Source: Streptomyces sp. NBC_01197
Lineage (GTDB): Bacteria; Actinomycetota; Actinomycetes; Streptomycetales; Streptomycetaceae
Assembly: GCF_036010505.1 (NCBI RefSeq)
Contig: NZ_CP108569.1
Coordinates: forward strand, 992,001-1,056,000
Length of the DNA stretch: 64,000 bases
Direction of reading: 5' to 3'
Part shown: positions 43,118 to 51,542 of the stretch, piece after piece
Numbering within the stretch: position 1 is the stretch's first letter
Layout of the letters: each line of letters starts with the position of its first letter
Position numbers and translations under genes: made by a program
Notes under the pieces: generated by a model
Database searches by the model: none
What the model was told of the DNA's origin: nothing
What the model saw: the letters and a program-made list of their open reading frames with translations, nothing else

Positions 43118-44485
43118 GTGGCTGACCGCACGCCCCCACTCTCGGTCGAGGAGCTCAGAGTCCTCGTTGAAGCCGGAGAGATCGACACTGTCGTCCTCGC
43201 CTTCACGGATATGCAAGGCAGGCTCCAGGGCAAGCGGTTCGCCGCCCGCTACTTCCTCGACACCGTCCTCGAACACGGCACGGAGGGCTGCAACTACCTC
43301 CTCGCCGTGGACGTGGACCTGAACACCGTCGGGGGCTACGAAATGTCCTCCTGGGAACGCGGTTACGGCGATTTCGCCATGCACGGCGACGCCGCCACCC
43401 TGCGCCGCACCCCCTGGAACCCGGGCACCGCACTGATCACCGCCGACCTGGCCTGGCACGACCGCTCACCGGTCGTCGCCTCCCCCCGGCAGATCCTGCG
43501 CCGCCAGCTCGACCGGCTCGCCGAGCGAGGCTGGAGCGCGTACGCCGGCACCGAGTTGGAATTCATGCTCTTCAAGGACACCTACGAAGACGGCTGGTCA
43601 CGCGGCTACCGTCAGATGAATCCGGCCAACCAGTACAACTCCGACTACTCGGTGCTCGGCACCGGCCGCGTCGAACCACTGCTGCGCCGCATCCGCAACG
43701 AAATGGGCGGGGCCGGTATGACGGTCGAGTCGGCCAAGGGCGAGTGCAACCTCGGCCAGCACGAGATCGTGTTCGTCTACGACGAGGCGCTCACCACGTG
43801 CGACCAGCACAGCATCTACAAGACCGGCGCCAAGGAGATCGCGGCGCAGGAGGGCATGTCGCTCACCTTCATGGCGAAGTACGACGAGCGGGAGGGCAAC
43901 TCCTGCCATATCCACCTCTCGTTGCAGGACGCGGACGGCCGGCCCGTACTGGCCGATGACAACGGCCCGTACGGCATGTCGGGGGTCATGCGGCACTTCC
44001 TCGCGGGCCAGGCCGCCGCCATGCGGGACTTCACCCTCTTCTACGCCCCGAACATCAACTCCTACAAGCGCTTCCGCGACGGCTCCTTCGCGCCCACCGC
44101 CGTCACCTGGGGCCCGGACAACCGGACCTGCGCACTGCGGGTGATCGGCCACGGCCGCTCGCACCGCCTGGAGAACCGCCTGCCCGGCGGCGATGTGAAC
44201 CCCTACCTGGCGGTCGCCGCGATGGTCGCAGCCGGCCTGTACGGCGTGGAGAACGAGCTGGAACTCCCCGAGGCGTGTACCGGCAACGCCTACAACAGCG
44301 ACGCCGCGCATGTGCCCACCACGCTCCGCGAGGCCGCCGAGCGCTGGGAGAACAGCCCCATCGCCCGGGCAGCCTTCGGCGACGAGGTCGTCGACCACTA
44401 CCGCCACATGGCCCGCGTCGAACAGGACGCCTACGACACGGCCGTCACCGACTGGGAACGCTTCCGCTCCTTCGAGCGCATGTGA
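43118..44485 (+). CDS. glnA4: glutamine-synthetase-like gamma-glutamylamine synthetase (GlnA4 type)
   Basis: A 455-residue GSI-fold ligase. The C-terminal catalytic domain shows TELEFMLF, AKGECNLGQHEIVF (metal/Glu site), GNSCHIHLSL (His-loop), and PNINSYKRFRDGSFAPTAVTWGPDNRTCALRVIG (ATP and Arg contacts), but key ammonia-binding positions differ from true GlnA, as in the GlnA2-GlnA4 group. S. coelicolor GlnA4 is known as gamma-glutamylethanolamide synthetase. Context here (ethanolamine-type permease, PuuD-type hydrolase, dehydrogenases, no glnE/glnB-like genes) supports ethanolamine over ammonium; polyamines remain possible. Start GTG 43118 has GGAGG eight bases upstream. Confidence 0.75.
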   Translation: MADRTPPLSVEELRVLVEAGEIDTVVLAFTDMQGRLQGKRFAARYFLDTVLEHGTEGCNYLLAVDVDLNTVGGYEMSSWERGYGDFAMHGDAATLRRTPWNPGTALITADLAWHDRSPVVASPRQILRRQLDRLAERGWSAYAGTELEFMLFKDTYEDGWSRGYRQMNPANQYNSDYSVLGTGRVEPLLRRIRNEMGGAGMTVESAKGECNLGQHEIVFVYDEALTTCDQHSIYKTGAKEIAAQEGMSLTFMAKYDEREGNSCHIHLSLQDADGRPVLADDNGPYGMSGVMRHFLAGQAAAMRDFTLFYAPNINSYKRFRDGSFAPTAVTWGPDNRTCALRVIGHGRSHRLENRLPGGDVNPYLAVAAMVAAGLYGVENELELPEACTGNAYNSDAAHVPTTLREAAERWENSPIARAAFGDEVVDHYRHMARVEQDAYDTAVTDWERFRSFERM

Positions 44486-44496
44486 GGAACAACCAC

Positions 44497-45870
44497 GTGG
44501 ACACTGTGCACGAGCTGGACATCATCAATCCGGCGACCGAGGAACTGGTGGCCACCGTCCCCACCACGTCCCCCGCCGAGGTCGACGCCGCGGTACGCCG
44601 GGCCGCCGCGGCCCAGCTGAAGTGGGCGGCCCTGGCACCCGCCGACCGGGCCCGCATCCTGCGCAGGTTCGCCGACGTAGTGGACACCCACCGCGGGTCG
44701 CTCGCCCAACTGGAGATGCGAGAAGCAGGCCACCCGCTGGGCAACGCCGAGTGGGAAGCGGGCAACGTCCGCGATCTGCTGCACTACGCCGCCGGCGGAG
44801 TGGAACGCCTCAACGGCGCCCAGATCCCGGTCGCCGGCGGGCTGAACGTCACCTTCCAGGAACCGCTCGGCGTCGTCGCCGTGATCGCCCCCTGGAACTT
44901 CCCGATGCCGATCGCCGCCTGGGGCACCGCCCCCGCGCTCGCGGCCGGCAACGCGGTCCTCCTCAAACCGGCCGAGACCACCCCCCTCACCGCGCTCCGG
45001 CTCGCGCAGTACGCGCTGGACGCGGGACTTCCCGAGGGCCTCTTCCAGGTCCTGCCGGGTGAGGGTCCGGTCACCGGCGCCGCCCTCGTCGACCACCCCG
45101 CCGTCGCCAAGGTCGTCTTCACCGGCTCCACCGCCACGGGCCGGCGGATCGCGGCACGCTGCGCGGAGCAGACCAAGCGGCTCACCCTGGAACTCGGCGG
45201 CAAGAGCCCCAACATCGTCTTCGCCGACGCCGACATCGAGGCCGCCGCTGCCGCCACTCCCGGATCCTTCCTCGACAACACCGGCCAGGACTGCTGCGCC
45301 CGCAGCCGCATCCTCGTCCAGCGCTCGGTCCACGACCGCTACATGGAGCTGCTGGAGCCCGCGGTCCGGGCGTTCGTGGCCGGCGACCCCGCCGACCCCG
45401 CCACCCGGATGGGCCCGCTGATCTCCCACGCCCAGCGCGAACGGGTGCGGTCCTACGTGCCCGAGGAGGCACCGGCCGCCATCCGTGGCGAGGCCCCCAC
45501 GGGCAAGGGCTTCTGGTACCCGGCCACCGTCCTGGAAGGGCGGCCCGGTGACCGTACGGCCGTCGAGGAGATCTTCGGCCCGGTCGCCGTCGTCCTCCCC
45601 TTCGACGACGAGGCCGACGCGGTCCGGATCGCCAACGCCACCGCATACGGGCTCTCCGGCTCCCTGTGGACGCGCGACGTCGGCCGGGCGCTGCGGGTCT
45701 CGCGGGCTGTCGCGGCCGGCAACCTCTCCGTCAACTCCCACAGCAGCGTGCGCTATTCGACCCCGTTCGGCGGGTTCAAACAGTCCGGACTCGGCCGTGA
45801 GCTGGGACCGGACGCGCTGTCCGCCTTCACCGAGACCAAGAACGTCTTCATCGCCTCCGAGGAGTACTGA
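44497..45870 (+). CDS. NAD(P)-dependent aldehyde dehydrogenase
   Basis: A 457-residue ALDH: VIAPWNFPMPIAAWGTAPALAAGNAVLLKPAE (cofactor loop), FTGSTATGRRIAARC, LELGGKSPNIVFADAD with the general base Glu, NTGQDCCARSRI with the catalytic Cys, and EEIFGPVAVVLPF. The most similar known enzymes are the aminobutyraldehyde/betaine aldehyde class. GTG 44497 lies 11 bases after the synthetase stop, with GAGG upstream, so it is in the same operon. It would oxidise a gamma-glutamylated amino-aldehyde in this pathway. Confidence 0.88.
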   Translation: MDTVHELDIINPATEELVATVPTTSPAEVDAAVRRAAAAQLKWAALAPADRARILRRFADVVDTHRGSLAQLEMREAGHPLGNAEWEAGNVRDLLHYAAGGVERLNGAQIPVAGGLNVTFQEPLGVVAVIAPWNFPMPIAAWGTAPALAAGNAVLLKPAETTPLTALRLAQYALDAGLPEGLFQVLPGEGPVTGAALVDHPAVAKVVFTGSTATGRRIAARCAEQTKRLTLELGGKSPNIVFADADIEAAAAATPGSFLDNTGQDCCARSRILVQRSVHDRYMELLEPAVRAFVAGDPADPATRMGPLISHAQRERVRSYVPEEAPAAIRGEAPTGKGFWYPATVLEGRPGDRTAVEEIFGPVAVVLPFDDEADAVRIANATAYGLSGSLWTRDVGRALRVSRAVAAGNLSVNSHSSVRYSTPFGGFKQSGLGRELGPDALSAFTETKNVFIASEEY

Positions 45871-45871
45871 A

Positions 45872-46657
45872 GTGACCGACCAGACCTCCGTGTGCCGCCG
45901 GCTGGTGGGCCGCACCGCAGTGATCACCGGGGCCGGCAGCGGCATCGGGCTGGCCAGCGCCCGCCGGCTGGCCTCCGAGGGTGCCAACGTCGTCTGCGCC
46001 GACATCGACGACAAGGCGGGCAAGGCCGCCGCCCAGGAGGTCGGCGGCCTCTTCGTCCAGGTGGACGTGGTCGACTCCGACCAGGTCGAGGCGCTCTACA
46101 GGACCGCCTACGACACCTACGGCTCGGTCGACATCGCCTTCAACAACGCGGGCATCTCCCCACCCGACGACAACTCGATCCTGACCACGGAACTGGATGC
46201 CTGGAGGCGCGTACAGGAGACCAACCTCACCTCGGTCTACCTCTGCTGCAAGCACGCCCTGCCCTATATGCGGGACCAGCGCCGCGGCTCCATCATCAAC
46301 ACCGCGTCCTTCGTGGCCGTGATGGGCGCCGCCACCTCCCAGATCAGCTACTCCGCCTCCAAGGGCGGTGTGCTGTCCATGTCCCGCGAACTGGGCGTCC
46401 AGTTCGCCCGCGAGGGCATCCGGGTCAACGCCCTCTGCCCGGGGCCGGTCAACACCCCGCTCCTGAGGAAGCTGTTCGCCGACGACCCGGCGCTTGCGGA
46501 GCGCCGCCTGGTGCACGTCCCCGTCGGCCGGTTCGCCGAGCCCGAGGAGATCGCGTCCGCCGTCGCGTTCCTCGCCAGCGACGACTCCTCGTTCGTCAAC
46601 GCTGCCGAGTTCCTGGTCGACGGCGGGATCGCGGGCGCGTACGTCACGCCCGTCTGA
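45872..46657 (+). CDS. short-chain dehydrogenase/reductase
   Basis: A 261-residue classical SDR: cofactor motif ITGAGSGIGLASARR, CADIDD suggesting NAD(H) preference, NNAGISPP, and catalytic Ser plus YSASK (Tyr/Lys). GTG 45872 begins two bases after the ALDH stop, with GAGGAG within the preceding gene, so it is translationally linked. In a pathway starting from a gamma-glutamylated amino-alcohol, an SDR could oxidise the alcohol before the ALDH acts. The substrate is inferred. Confidence 0.87.
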   Translation: MTDQTSVCRRLVGRTAVITGAGSGIGLASARRLASEGANVVCADIDDKAGKAAAQEVGGLFVQVDVVDSDQVEALYRTAYDTYGSVDIAFNNAGISPPDDNSILTTELDAWRRVQETNLTSVYLCCKHALPYMRDQRRGSIINTASFVAVMGAATSQISYSASKGGVLSMSRELGVQFAREGIRVNALCPGPVNTPLLRKLFADDPALAERRLVHVPVGRFAEPEEIASAVAFLASDDSSFVNAAEFLVDGGIAGAYVTPV

Positions 46658-46684
46658 CCCCTGCCCTGGCCGCACCGCCTCTCA

Positions 46685-46716
46685 CCGGGACCGGCGCCAC
46701 CGCGCGCCGGTCCCGG
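46685..46716 (+). terminator. 13-bp stem terminator after the SDR gene
   Basis: CCGGGACCGGCGC pairs perfectly with GCGCCGGTCCCGG around a six-base loop, 27 bases past the SDR stop. It should end the glnA4-ALDH-SDR transcript. Confidence 0.7.
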
Positions 46717-46884
46717 ACCCGCCGGCGTCCACGAGCGGGCCGGCACGGCAGCGATCCAGATCACAGCGCCCCAGGTATGGCGCGCTCGTTACTCGGCGGT
46801 TACTCTCAAGTGAGCGGGGCACCACCCCGTTCGTTCCACCTCAGCGCGGCCTGGTGACGCAGCCGCCAAGAGTGTCTGTCGGTT

Positions 46885-46932
46885 CAGCGGTTCTCAGCAG
46901 AACACAGCGGTTCTGCGCGACTCAGCGGTTCT
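46885..46932. repeat. three CAGCGGTTCT repeats
   Basis: Copies start at 46885, 46905 and 46923 (spacings 20 and 18). AGAAC arms between them allow GTTCT/AGAAC pairing. The cluster lies about 130 bases upstream of the 3-hydroxyacyl-CoA dehydrogenase gene and may be an operator array. Confidence 0.5.
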
Positions 46933-47063
46933 GTACGACGTGGCCCCGGGACCGGGTCCGTCGGCCCCTCTCACGACACCTCATTGCATGCCCCCGGTGT
47001 ACCCCTGGTACGGCCGGGCACCGCGTGCACCCCTCAGTCGTCACTCATCCCTGGAGTCCCCTG

Positions 47064-48845
47064 ATGGACATGCCTCTGCACACCATCGCCGTGGTCGGCC
47101 TCGGCACCATGGGCACCGGCATCGCCGAGGTCCTGGCTCGCGGCGGCCGCGAGGTCATCGGAATCGACGTCAGTGCAGACGCGGCGGCGCGCGCCGTGGC
47201 GGCGCTGGAATCCTCCACCGCCCGAGCCGTGCGGCGGGAGCGCCTCACGGATCAGGAGCGGCTGGACGTGCTCGCGCGGTTCCGCACCTTCTCCGACCTC
47301 CAGGCCGCGGCCGACGCCGACCTGGTGATCGAGGTCGTACCGGAGTCGTACGAGACGAAGCAGCAGGTCTTCCGGGCCCTGGACGAGATCGTGCGCCCCA
47401 CCGCGGTCCTGGCCACCGGCACCAACGCCCTGTCCGTGACCCGGCTCGCCGCCGACACCTCGCACCCCGAGCGCGTCCTGGGCCTGCACTTCTTCAACCC
47501 GGCCCCGGCGATGAAGCTGGTCGAGGTGGTCTCGTCGGTGCTGACCGCTCCTTCGGCCGTCGACGCCGTCACCGAACTCGCCCGCGACCTGGGCAAGGAG
47601 CCGGTCGCGGTCGGCGACCGCCCCGGTTTCGTCGCCGACGGGCTGCTGTTCGGCTATCTCAACCAGGCGGCGGCGATGTACGAGGCCAAGTACGCGTCCC
47701 GCGAGGACATCGACGCGGCGATGCGGCTCGGCTGCGGGCTGCCGATGGGCCCGCTCGCGCTGCTCGACCTGATCGGCATCGACACCGCGCGTACCGTCCT
47801 GGAGGCGATGTACTCCGCGTCCAGGGACCGGCTGCACGCCCCCGCACCGATCCTCAAGCAGCTCAGCAACGCCGGGCTGACCGGGCGCAAGTCGGGCCGC
47901 GGCTTCTACACGTACGAGGAGCCGGGCAGCGCCGACGTGGTGCGGGACGCCCTCACCCCGCTCGACGGTGCACAGCCCGTCGCGGCCCGGCCCGTCACGT
48001 CGGTGGGCGTCGCGGGCTCGGGGACGATGGCCTCCGGCATCGCCGAGGTCTTCGCCAAGGCCGGTTACGACGTGGTGCTCGCCGCCCGCAGCCCGGAGAA
48101 GGCCGAGGCCGCGAAGGCCCGGGTCGCCAAATCGCTTGCGCGCTCCGTCGACAAGGGGCGGATGACCGCGGCGGCCCGGGACGAGACGCTGGCCAGGATC
48201 GCCCCCGCCGGCTCGCTCGACGCGTTCGCCGACGTGGATCTGGCCGTCGAGGCGGTGGCCGAGGACCTGGAGGTCAAGCAGCAGCTCTTCGAGACGCTCG
48301 ACAAGGTCTGCAAGCAGGGCGCGGTGCTCGCCACCACCACCTCTTCGCTCCCGGTCATCGCGTGCGCCCGCGCCACCTCGCGCCCGCAGGACGTCGTCGG
48401 GATGCACTTCTTCAACCCGGCCCCGGCGATGAAGCTGGTCGAGGTGGTCCGTACCGTCCTCACCGCCGACGACATCCACGCCACCGCCCGTGAGGTATGC
48501 ACGAAGGTGCGCAAGCACCCGGTGGACTGCGGTGACCGCGCCGGTTTCATCGTGAACGCGCTGCTGTTCCCGTACCTCAACAACGCGGTCAAGATGGTCC
48601 AGGAGCACTACGCGACGCTCGACGACATCGACGCGGCGATGAAGCTGGGCGGCGGCTACCCGATGGGCCCCTTCGAGCTCCTGGACGTGGTCGGCCTGGA
48701 TGTCTCGCTCGCCATCGAGCGGGTGCTGCACCGCGAGTTCCGCGACCCGGGTCTCGCCCCGGCGCCGCTGCTGGAGCACCTGGTGGCGGCGGGCTGCCTC
48801 GGCCGCAAGACCGGGCGCGGTTTCCGTGAGTATGCCCGTCGCTGA
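47064..48845 (+). CDS. duplicated 3-hydroxyacyl-CoA dehydrogenase
   Basis: A 593-residue protein made of two complete 3HCDH modules in tandem. Each has an N-terminal NAD fold (VVGLGTMGTGIAEV near 9-22, VAGSGTMASGIAEV in the second half) and the active-site stretch HFFNPAPAMKLVEVV, which occurs in both copies, and ends with GRKxGRGF. Most homologues have one module of about 290 residues, or a 3HCDH half in FadB. It likely oxidises/reduces 3-hydroxybutyryl-CoA and could feed crotonyl-CoA into the adjacent Ccr pathway. ATG 47064 has GGAG upstream. Confidence 0.88.
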   Translation: MDMPLHTIAVVGLGTMGTGIAEVLARGGREVIGIDVSADAAARAVAALESSTARAVRRERLTDQERLDVLARFRTFSDLQAAADADLVIEVVPESYETKQQVFRALDEIVRPTAVLATGTNALSVTRLAADTSHPERVLGLHFFNPAPAMKLVEVVSSVLTAPSAVDAVTELARDLGKEPVAVGDRPGFVADGLLFGYLNQAAAMYEAKYASREDIDAAMRLGCGLPMGPLALLDLIGIDTARTVLEAMYSASRDRLHAPAPILKQLSNAGLTGRKSGRGFYTYEEPGSADVVRDALTPLDGAQPVAARPVTSVGVAGSGTMASGIAEVFAKAGYDVVLAARSPEKAEAAKARVAKSLARSVDKGRMTAAARDETLARIAPAGSLDAFADVDLAVEAVAEDLEVKQQLFETLDKVCKQGAVLATTTSSLPVIACARATSRPQDVVGMHFFNPAPAMKLVEVVRTVLTADDIHATAREVCTKVRKHPVDCGDRAGFIVNALLFPYLNNAVKMVQEHYATLDDIDAAMKLGGGYPMGPFELLDVVGLDVSLAIERVLHREFRDPGLAPAPLLEHLVAAGCLGRKTGRGFREYARR

Positions 48846-48924
48846 TCCGCCGGGCGACTGGGGCGGGCTGCTGGAACCGGGTGGCGGCCCGCCCCCGCAA
48901 ACACGTTCCGCCGGTCCCATGCAG

Positions 48925-48930
48925 TACGTT
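48925..48930 (+). promoter_or_regulatory. putative -10 (TACGTT) for a leaderless transcript
   Basis: TACGTT fits the TANNNT consensus and ends six bases before ATG 48937, which has no Shine-Dalgarno. This is the usual geometry of a leaderless mRNA, common in Streptomyces TetR genes. Confidence 0.4.
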
Positions 48931-48936
48931 CGGACC

Positions 48937-49752
48937 ATGCCCGAGCTCACCGGCCCCGTCCGACGGCCTGTCCGCAAGAACGCGTCGTCAGACGCCCCTG
49001 AGAGTGCCGCAGGCAGCCGCGCGGCCGCCCAGCGCCTCAAAATGCGCCGCGAACTGGCTTCGGCGGCCATGGAGCTCTTCGCGGCCAAGGGGTACGAGGC
49101 GACGACCGTCGACGAGATCGCGGCGCAGGCCGGGGTCGCACGCCGGACCTTCTTCCGGCACTTCCGCTCCAAGGAAGAGGCGATCTTCCCGGACCACGAC
49201 GACACGCTGGTGCGGGCCGAGGCGGTGCTGAACGCGGCGCCGCCGCACGAGCATCCGCTCGATACCGTGTGCCGGGGCATCAAGGAGGTCATGCGGATGT
49301 ACGCGGCGTCGCCTGTGGTCTCGGTGGCGCGGTACAAGCTGACCCGTGAGGTGCCGACGCTGCGGGAGGCGGAGATCGCCTCGGTGGCCCGCTACGAGCG
49401 GCTGTTCACCCGTTATCTGCTGGGCCACTTCGACGAGCATGAGCAGCACGACGGCAACGACGATCCGCTGCTGGCCGAGGTGGCGGCGTCCGCCGTGGTC
49501 ACCGCGCACAACCATGTGCTGCGCCGCTGGCTGCGGGCCGGCGGCCAGGGCGACGTGGAGGCCCGGCTCGACCACGCCTTCGCCATCGTCCGGGACACCT
49601 TCGGCACCGGGATAGGCGCCGGCCGCACCGCCGAGCGCACCCCGGCCGCGACCGTGCGGAGCAGTGGTGAGGTTCTGGTGACGGTGGCGCGTACCGATGC
49701 CCCGCTCGACGAGGTCATGCGCACCATCGAGCAGGCGCTGAGGAAGCGCTGA
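48937..49752 (+). CDS. TetR-family regulator beside ccr
   Basis: A 271-residue TetR-type repressor, longer than usual at the C-terminus. The helix-turn-helix is ELASAAMELFAAKGYEATTVDEIAAQAGVARRTFFRHFRSKEEAI at about 35-80. An Arg-rich tail precedes it. ATG 48937 is preferred with a probable leaderless promoter; 48919 is an alternative. It lies directly upstream of ccr and is a good candidate for regulating the ethylmalonyl-CoA operon, perhaps in response to an acyl-CoA. The gene ends at a hairpin terminator. Confidence 0.85.
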   Translation: MPELTGPVRRPVRKNASSDAPESAAGSRAAAQRLKMRRELASAAMELFAAKGYEATTVDEIAAQAGVARRTFFRHFRSKEEAIFPDHDDTLVRAEAVLNAAPPHEHPLDTVCRGIKEVMRMYAASPVVSVARYKLTREVPTLREAEIASVARYERLFTRYLLGHFDEHEQHDGNDDPLLAEVAASAVVTAHNHVLRRWLRAGGQGDVEARLDHAFAIVRDTFGTGIGAGRTAERTPAATVRSSGEVLVTVARTDAPLDEVMRTIEQALRKR

Positions 49753-49790
49753 GCACGTAACCGACCAGCATCTGACCGATCCGCACCGCG

Positions 49791-49816
49791 ACGGCCGCCC
49801 CTCCGGGGGCGGCCGT
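49791..49816 (+). terminator. terminator of the tetR gene
   Basis: ACGGCCGCCCC pairs with GGGGCGGCCGT around a four-base loop, followed by TCCGGTTTT, the nearest thing to a U-run in this window. Confidence 0.7.
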
Positions 49817-49866
49817 TCCGGTTTTCGCTCATACGTGACCCGCCGGTGACAACTGAGAGAAATTGT

Positions 49867-49909
49867 TGGCACTCAGTGTCTTGCGGCTTGGCACGGGGTG
49901 CCATACGTT
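49867..49909 (+). promoter_or_regulatory. ccr promoter with palindromic operator
   Basis: TTGCGG (49881-49886), a 17-base spacer and TACGTT (49904-49909) form a plausible promoter. The spacer almost entirely consists of the palindrome TGGCAC-GGG-GTGCCA (49889-49903), and a further TGGCAC half-site lies at 49867-49872. A repressor bound there would block RNA polymerase; the adjacent TetR protein is the obvious candidate. Confidence 0.5.
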
Positions 49910-50138
49910 GAAGGTGTCCGAGCGGCCGGCGTGCAGCGACCTTCGTATGCCGGCTGTCCCCGTGAACCACGTGTTCACGCGCCCGGACGCCTGCGTCACA
50001 GGCACCTTCAGCGCCCCACCACGGCGCCGCCGCACCAGCTCACGCCGAACCGACGGCACACCTCCACAGCAGCAGCCCCGCCTCCCGCGGGGCTCACCCT
50101 GACCAACTCCCCCAACACGCTTCGCCGGAGGCAGCACC

Positions 50139-51533
50139 GTGAAGGAAATCCTGGACGCGATCCAGTCGCGGACCGACACAGCAGGCGGCTCCACCGCTGC
50201 CACGGCGGCCGACTTCGCCGCCCTGGCACTCCCCGAGTCGTACCGCGCGGTGACCGTGCACAAGGACGAGGCCCAGATGTTCGCCGGCCTCGAAAGCCGC
50301 GACAAGGACCCGCGTAAGTCCCTGCACGTCGAGGACGTGCCGGTGCCCGAACTCGGTCCCGGCGAGGCCCTGGTGGCCGTCATGGCCAGCTCGGTGAATT
50401 ACAACTCCGTCTGGACCTCGATCTTCGAGCCCGTCTCGACGTTCTCCTTCCTGGAGCGTTACGGAAGGCTCAGCGAGCTCACCAAGCGCCACGACCTGCC
50501 GTACCACGTCATCGGCTCCGACCTGGCGGGCGTCGTGCTGCGGACCGGCCCCGGCGTCAACGCCTGGCAGCCGGGCGACGAAGTCGTCGCGCACTGCCTG
50601 TCGGTGGAGCTGGAGAGCTCCGACGGCCACAACGACACGATGCTCGACCCCGAGCAGCGCATCTGGGGCTTCGAGACCAACTTCGGCGGCCTGGCGGAGA
50701 TCGCCCTCGTCAAGTCCAACCAGCTGATGCCCAAGCCCGGCCACCTCAGCTGGGAGGAGGCCGCCGCCCCCGGACTGGTCAACTCCACCGCGTACCGCCA
50801 GCTGGTCTCCCGCAACGGCGCCGGGATGAAGCAGGGCGACAACGTGCTGATCTGGGGTGCCAGCGGCGGCCTCGGCAGCTATGCCACCCAGTTCGCGCTG
50901 GCCGGCGGCGCCAACCCGGTCTGTGTCGTCTCCAGCGACCAGAAGGCGGACATCTGCCGCCGGATGGGCGCCGAGGCGATCATCGACCGCAGCGCCGAGG
51001 ACTACAGGTTCTGGAAGGACGAGCACCACCAGGACCCGCGCGAGTGGAAGCGGTTCGGCAAGCGCATCCGCGAACTGACCGGCGGCGAGGACGTGGACAT
51101 CGTCTTCGAGCACCCGGGCCGCGAGACCTTCGGCGCCTCGGTGTACGTGACACGCAAGGGCGGCACGATCGTCACCTGCGCCTCGACCTCCGGGTACACC
51201 CACGAGTACGACAACCGCTATCTCTGGATGTCGCTGAAGAGGATCGTGGGCTCCCACTTCGCCAACTACCGCGAGGCCTGGGAGGCCAACCGGCTGATCG
51301 CCAAGGGCAAGATCCACCCCACCCTGTCGAAGGTGTACTCGCTCGACGACACCGGGCAGGCCGCGTACGACGTGCACCGCAACCTGCACCAGGGCAAGGT
51401 CGGCGTCCTGGCCCTGGCACCCGCCGAGGGGCTCGGTGTGCGCGACCCGGAGCTGCGCGAGAAGCACGTCGACGCCATCAACCTGTTCCGCAGCGACCCG
51501 GCAGAGCAGACCGCCGCCGGCCGGAACGTCTGA
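50139..51533 (+). CDS. ccr: crotonyl-CoA carboxylase/reductase
   Basis: A 464-residue NADPH-dependent MDR-superfamily enzyme that reductively carboxylates crotonyl-CoA to ethylmalonyl-CoA. Ccr signatures: VNYNSVWTSIFEPVSTFSFLERYGR, HVIGSDLAGVVLRTGPGVNAWQPGDEV, NVLIWGASGGLGSYATQFALAGGANPVCVVSS (NADPH) and VDIVFEHPGRETFG with the CO2-site residues Asn/Glu/His. It starts the ethylmalonyl-CoA pathway and supplies extender units for polyketides. GTG 50139 has GGAGG eight bases upstream. Downstream pathway genes follow within 9 bases. Confidence 0.95.
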   Translation: MKEILDAIQSRTDTAGGSTAATAADFAALALPESYRAVTVHKDEAQMFAGLESRDKDPRKSLHVEDVPVPELGPGEALVAVMASSVNYNSVWTSIFEPVSTFSFLERYGRLSELTKRHDLPYHVIGSDLAGVVLRTGPGVNAWQPGDEVVAHCLSVELESSDGHNDTMLDPEQRIWGFETNFGGLAEIALVKSNQLMPKPGHLSWEEAAAPGLVNSTAYRQLVSRNGAGMKQGDNVLIWGASGGLGSYATQFALAGGANPVCVVSSDQKADICRRMGAEAIIDRSAEDYRFWKDEHHQDPREWKRFGKRIRELTGGEDVDIVFEHPGRETFGASVYVTRKGGTIVTCASTSGYTHEYDNRYLWMSLKRIVGSHFANYREAWEANRLIAKGKIHPTLSKVYSLDDTGQAAYDVHRNLHQGKVGVLALAPAEGLGVRDPELREKHVDAINLFRSDPAEQTAAGRNV

Positions 51534-51542
51534 GGTCTCCAG

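Larger units (their letters stand above)
46658..47063. other. intergenic region with repeats between SDR and HCDH
   Basis: A 406-base region without a supportable gene. It contains the terminator hairpin at 46685-46716, three CAGCGGTTCT copies (46885, 46905, 46923) with intervening AGAAC inverted arms, and then the leader of the dehydrogenase gene, whose own promoter I cannot define. Confidence 0.5.
49753..50138. other. ccr upstream region with long 5' leader
   Basis: This 386-base stretch holds the tetR terminator, the proposed ccr promoter and operator (49867-49909) and then about 220 bases of leader before ccr GTG 50139. I found no gene in it. The leader length is unusual and could be regulatory. 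Confidence 0.5.

Noticed and set aside
46901-46914. LexA-like GAAC...GTTC upstream of the dehydrogenase
   Set aside because: The spacing is six bases rather than four, so it does not fit the LexA operator and more likely belongs to the local CAGCGGTTCT repeats.
49866-49878. TTGGCACTC considered as half of a CIRCE/HrcA element
   Set aside because: There is no matching GAGTGCTAA arm at nine bases and no chaperone gene; the TGGCAC half-site pattern explains it better.
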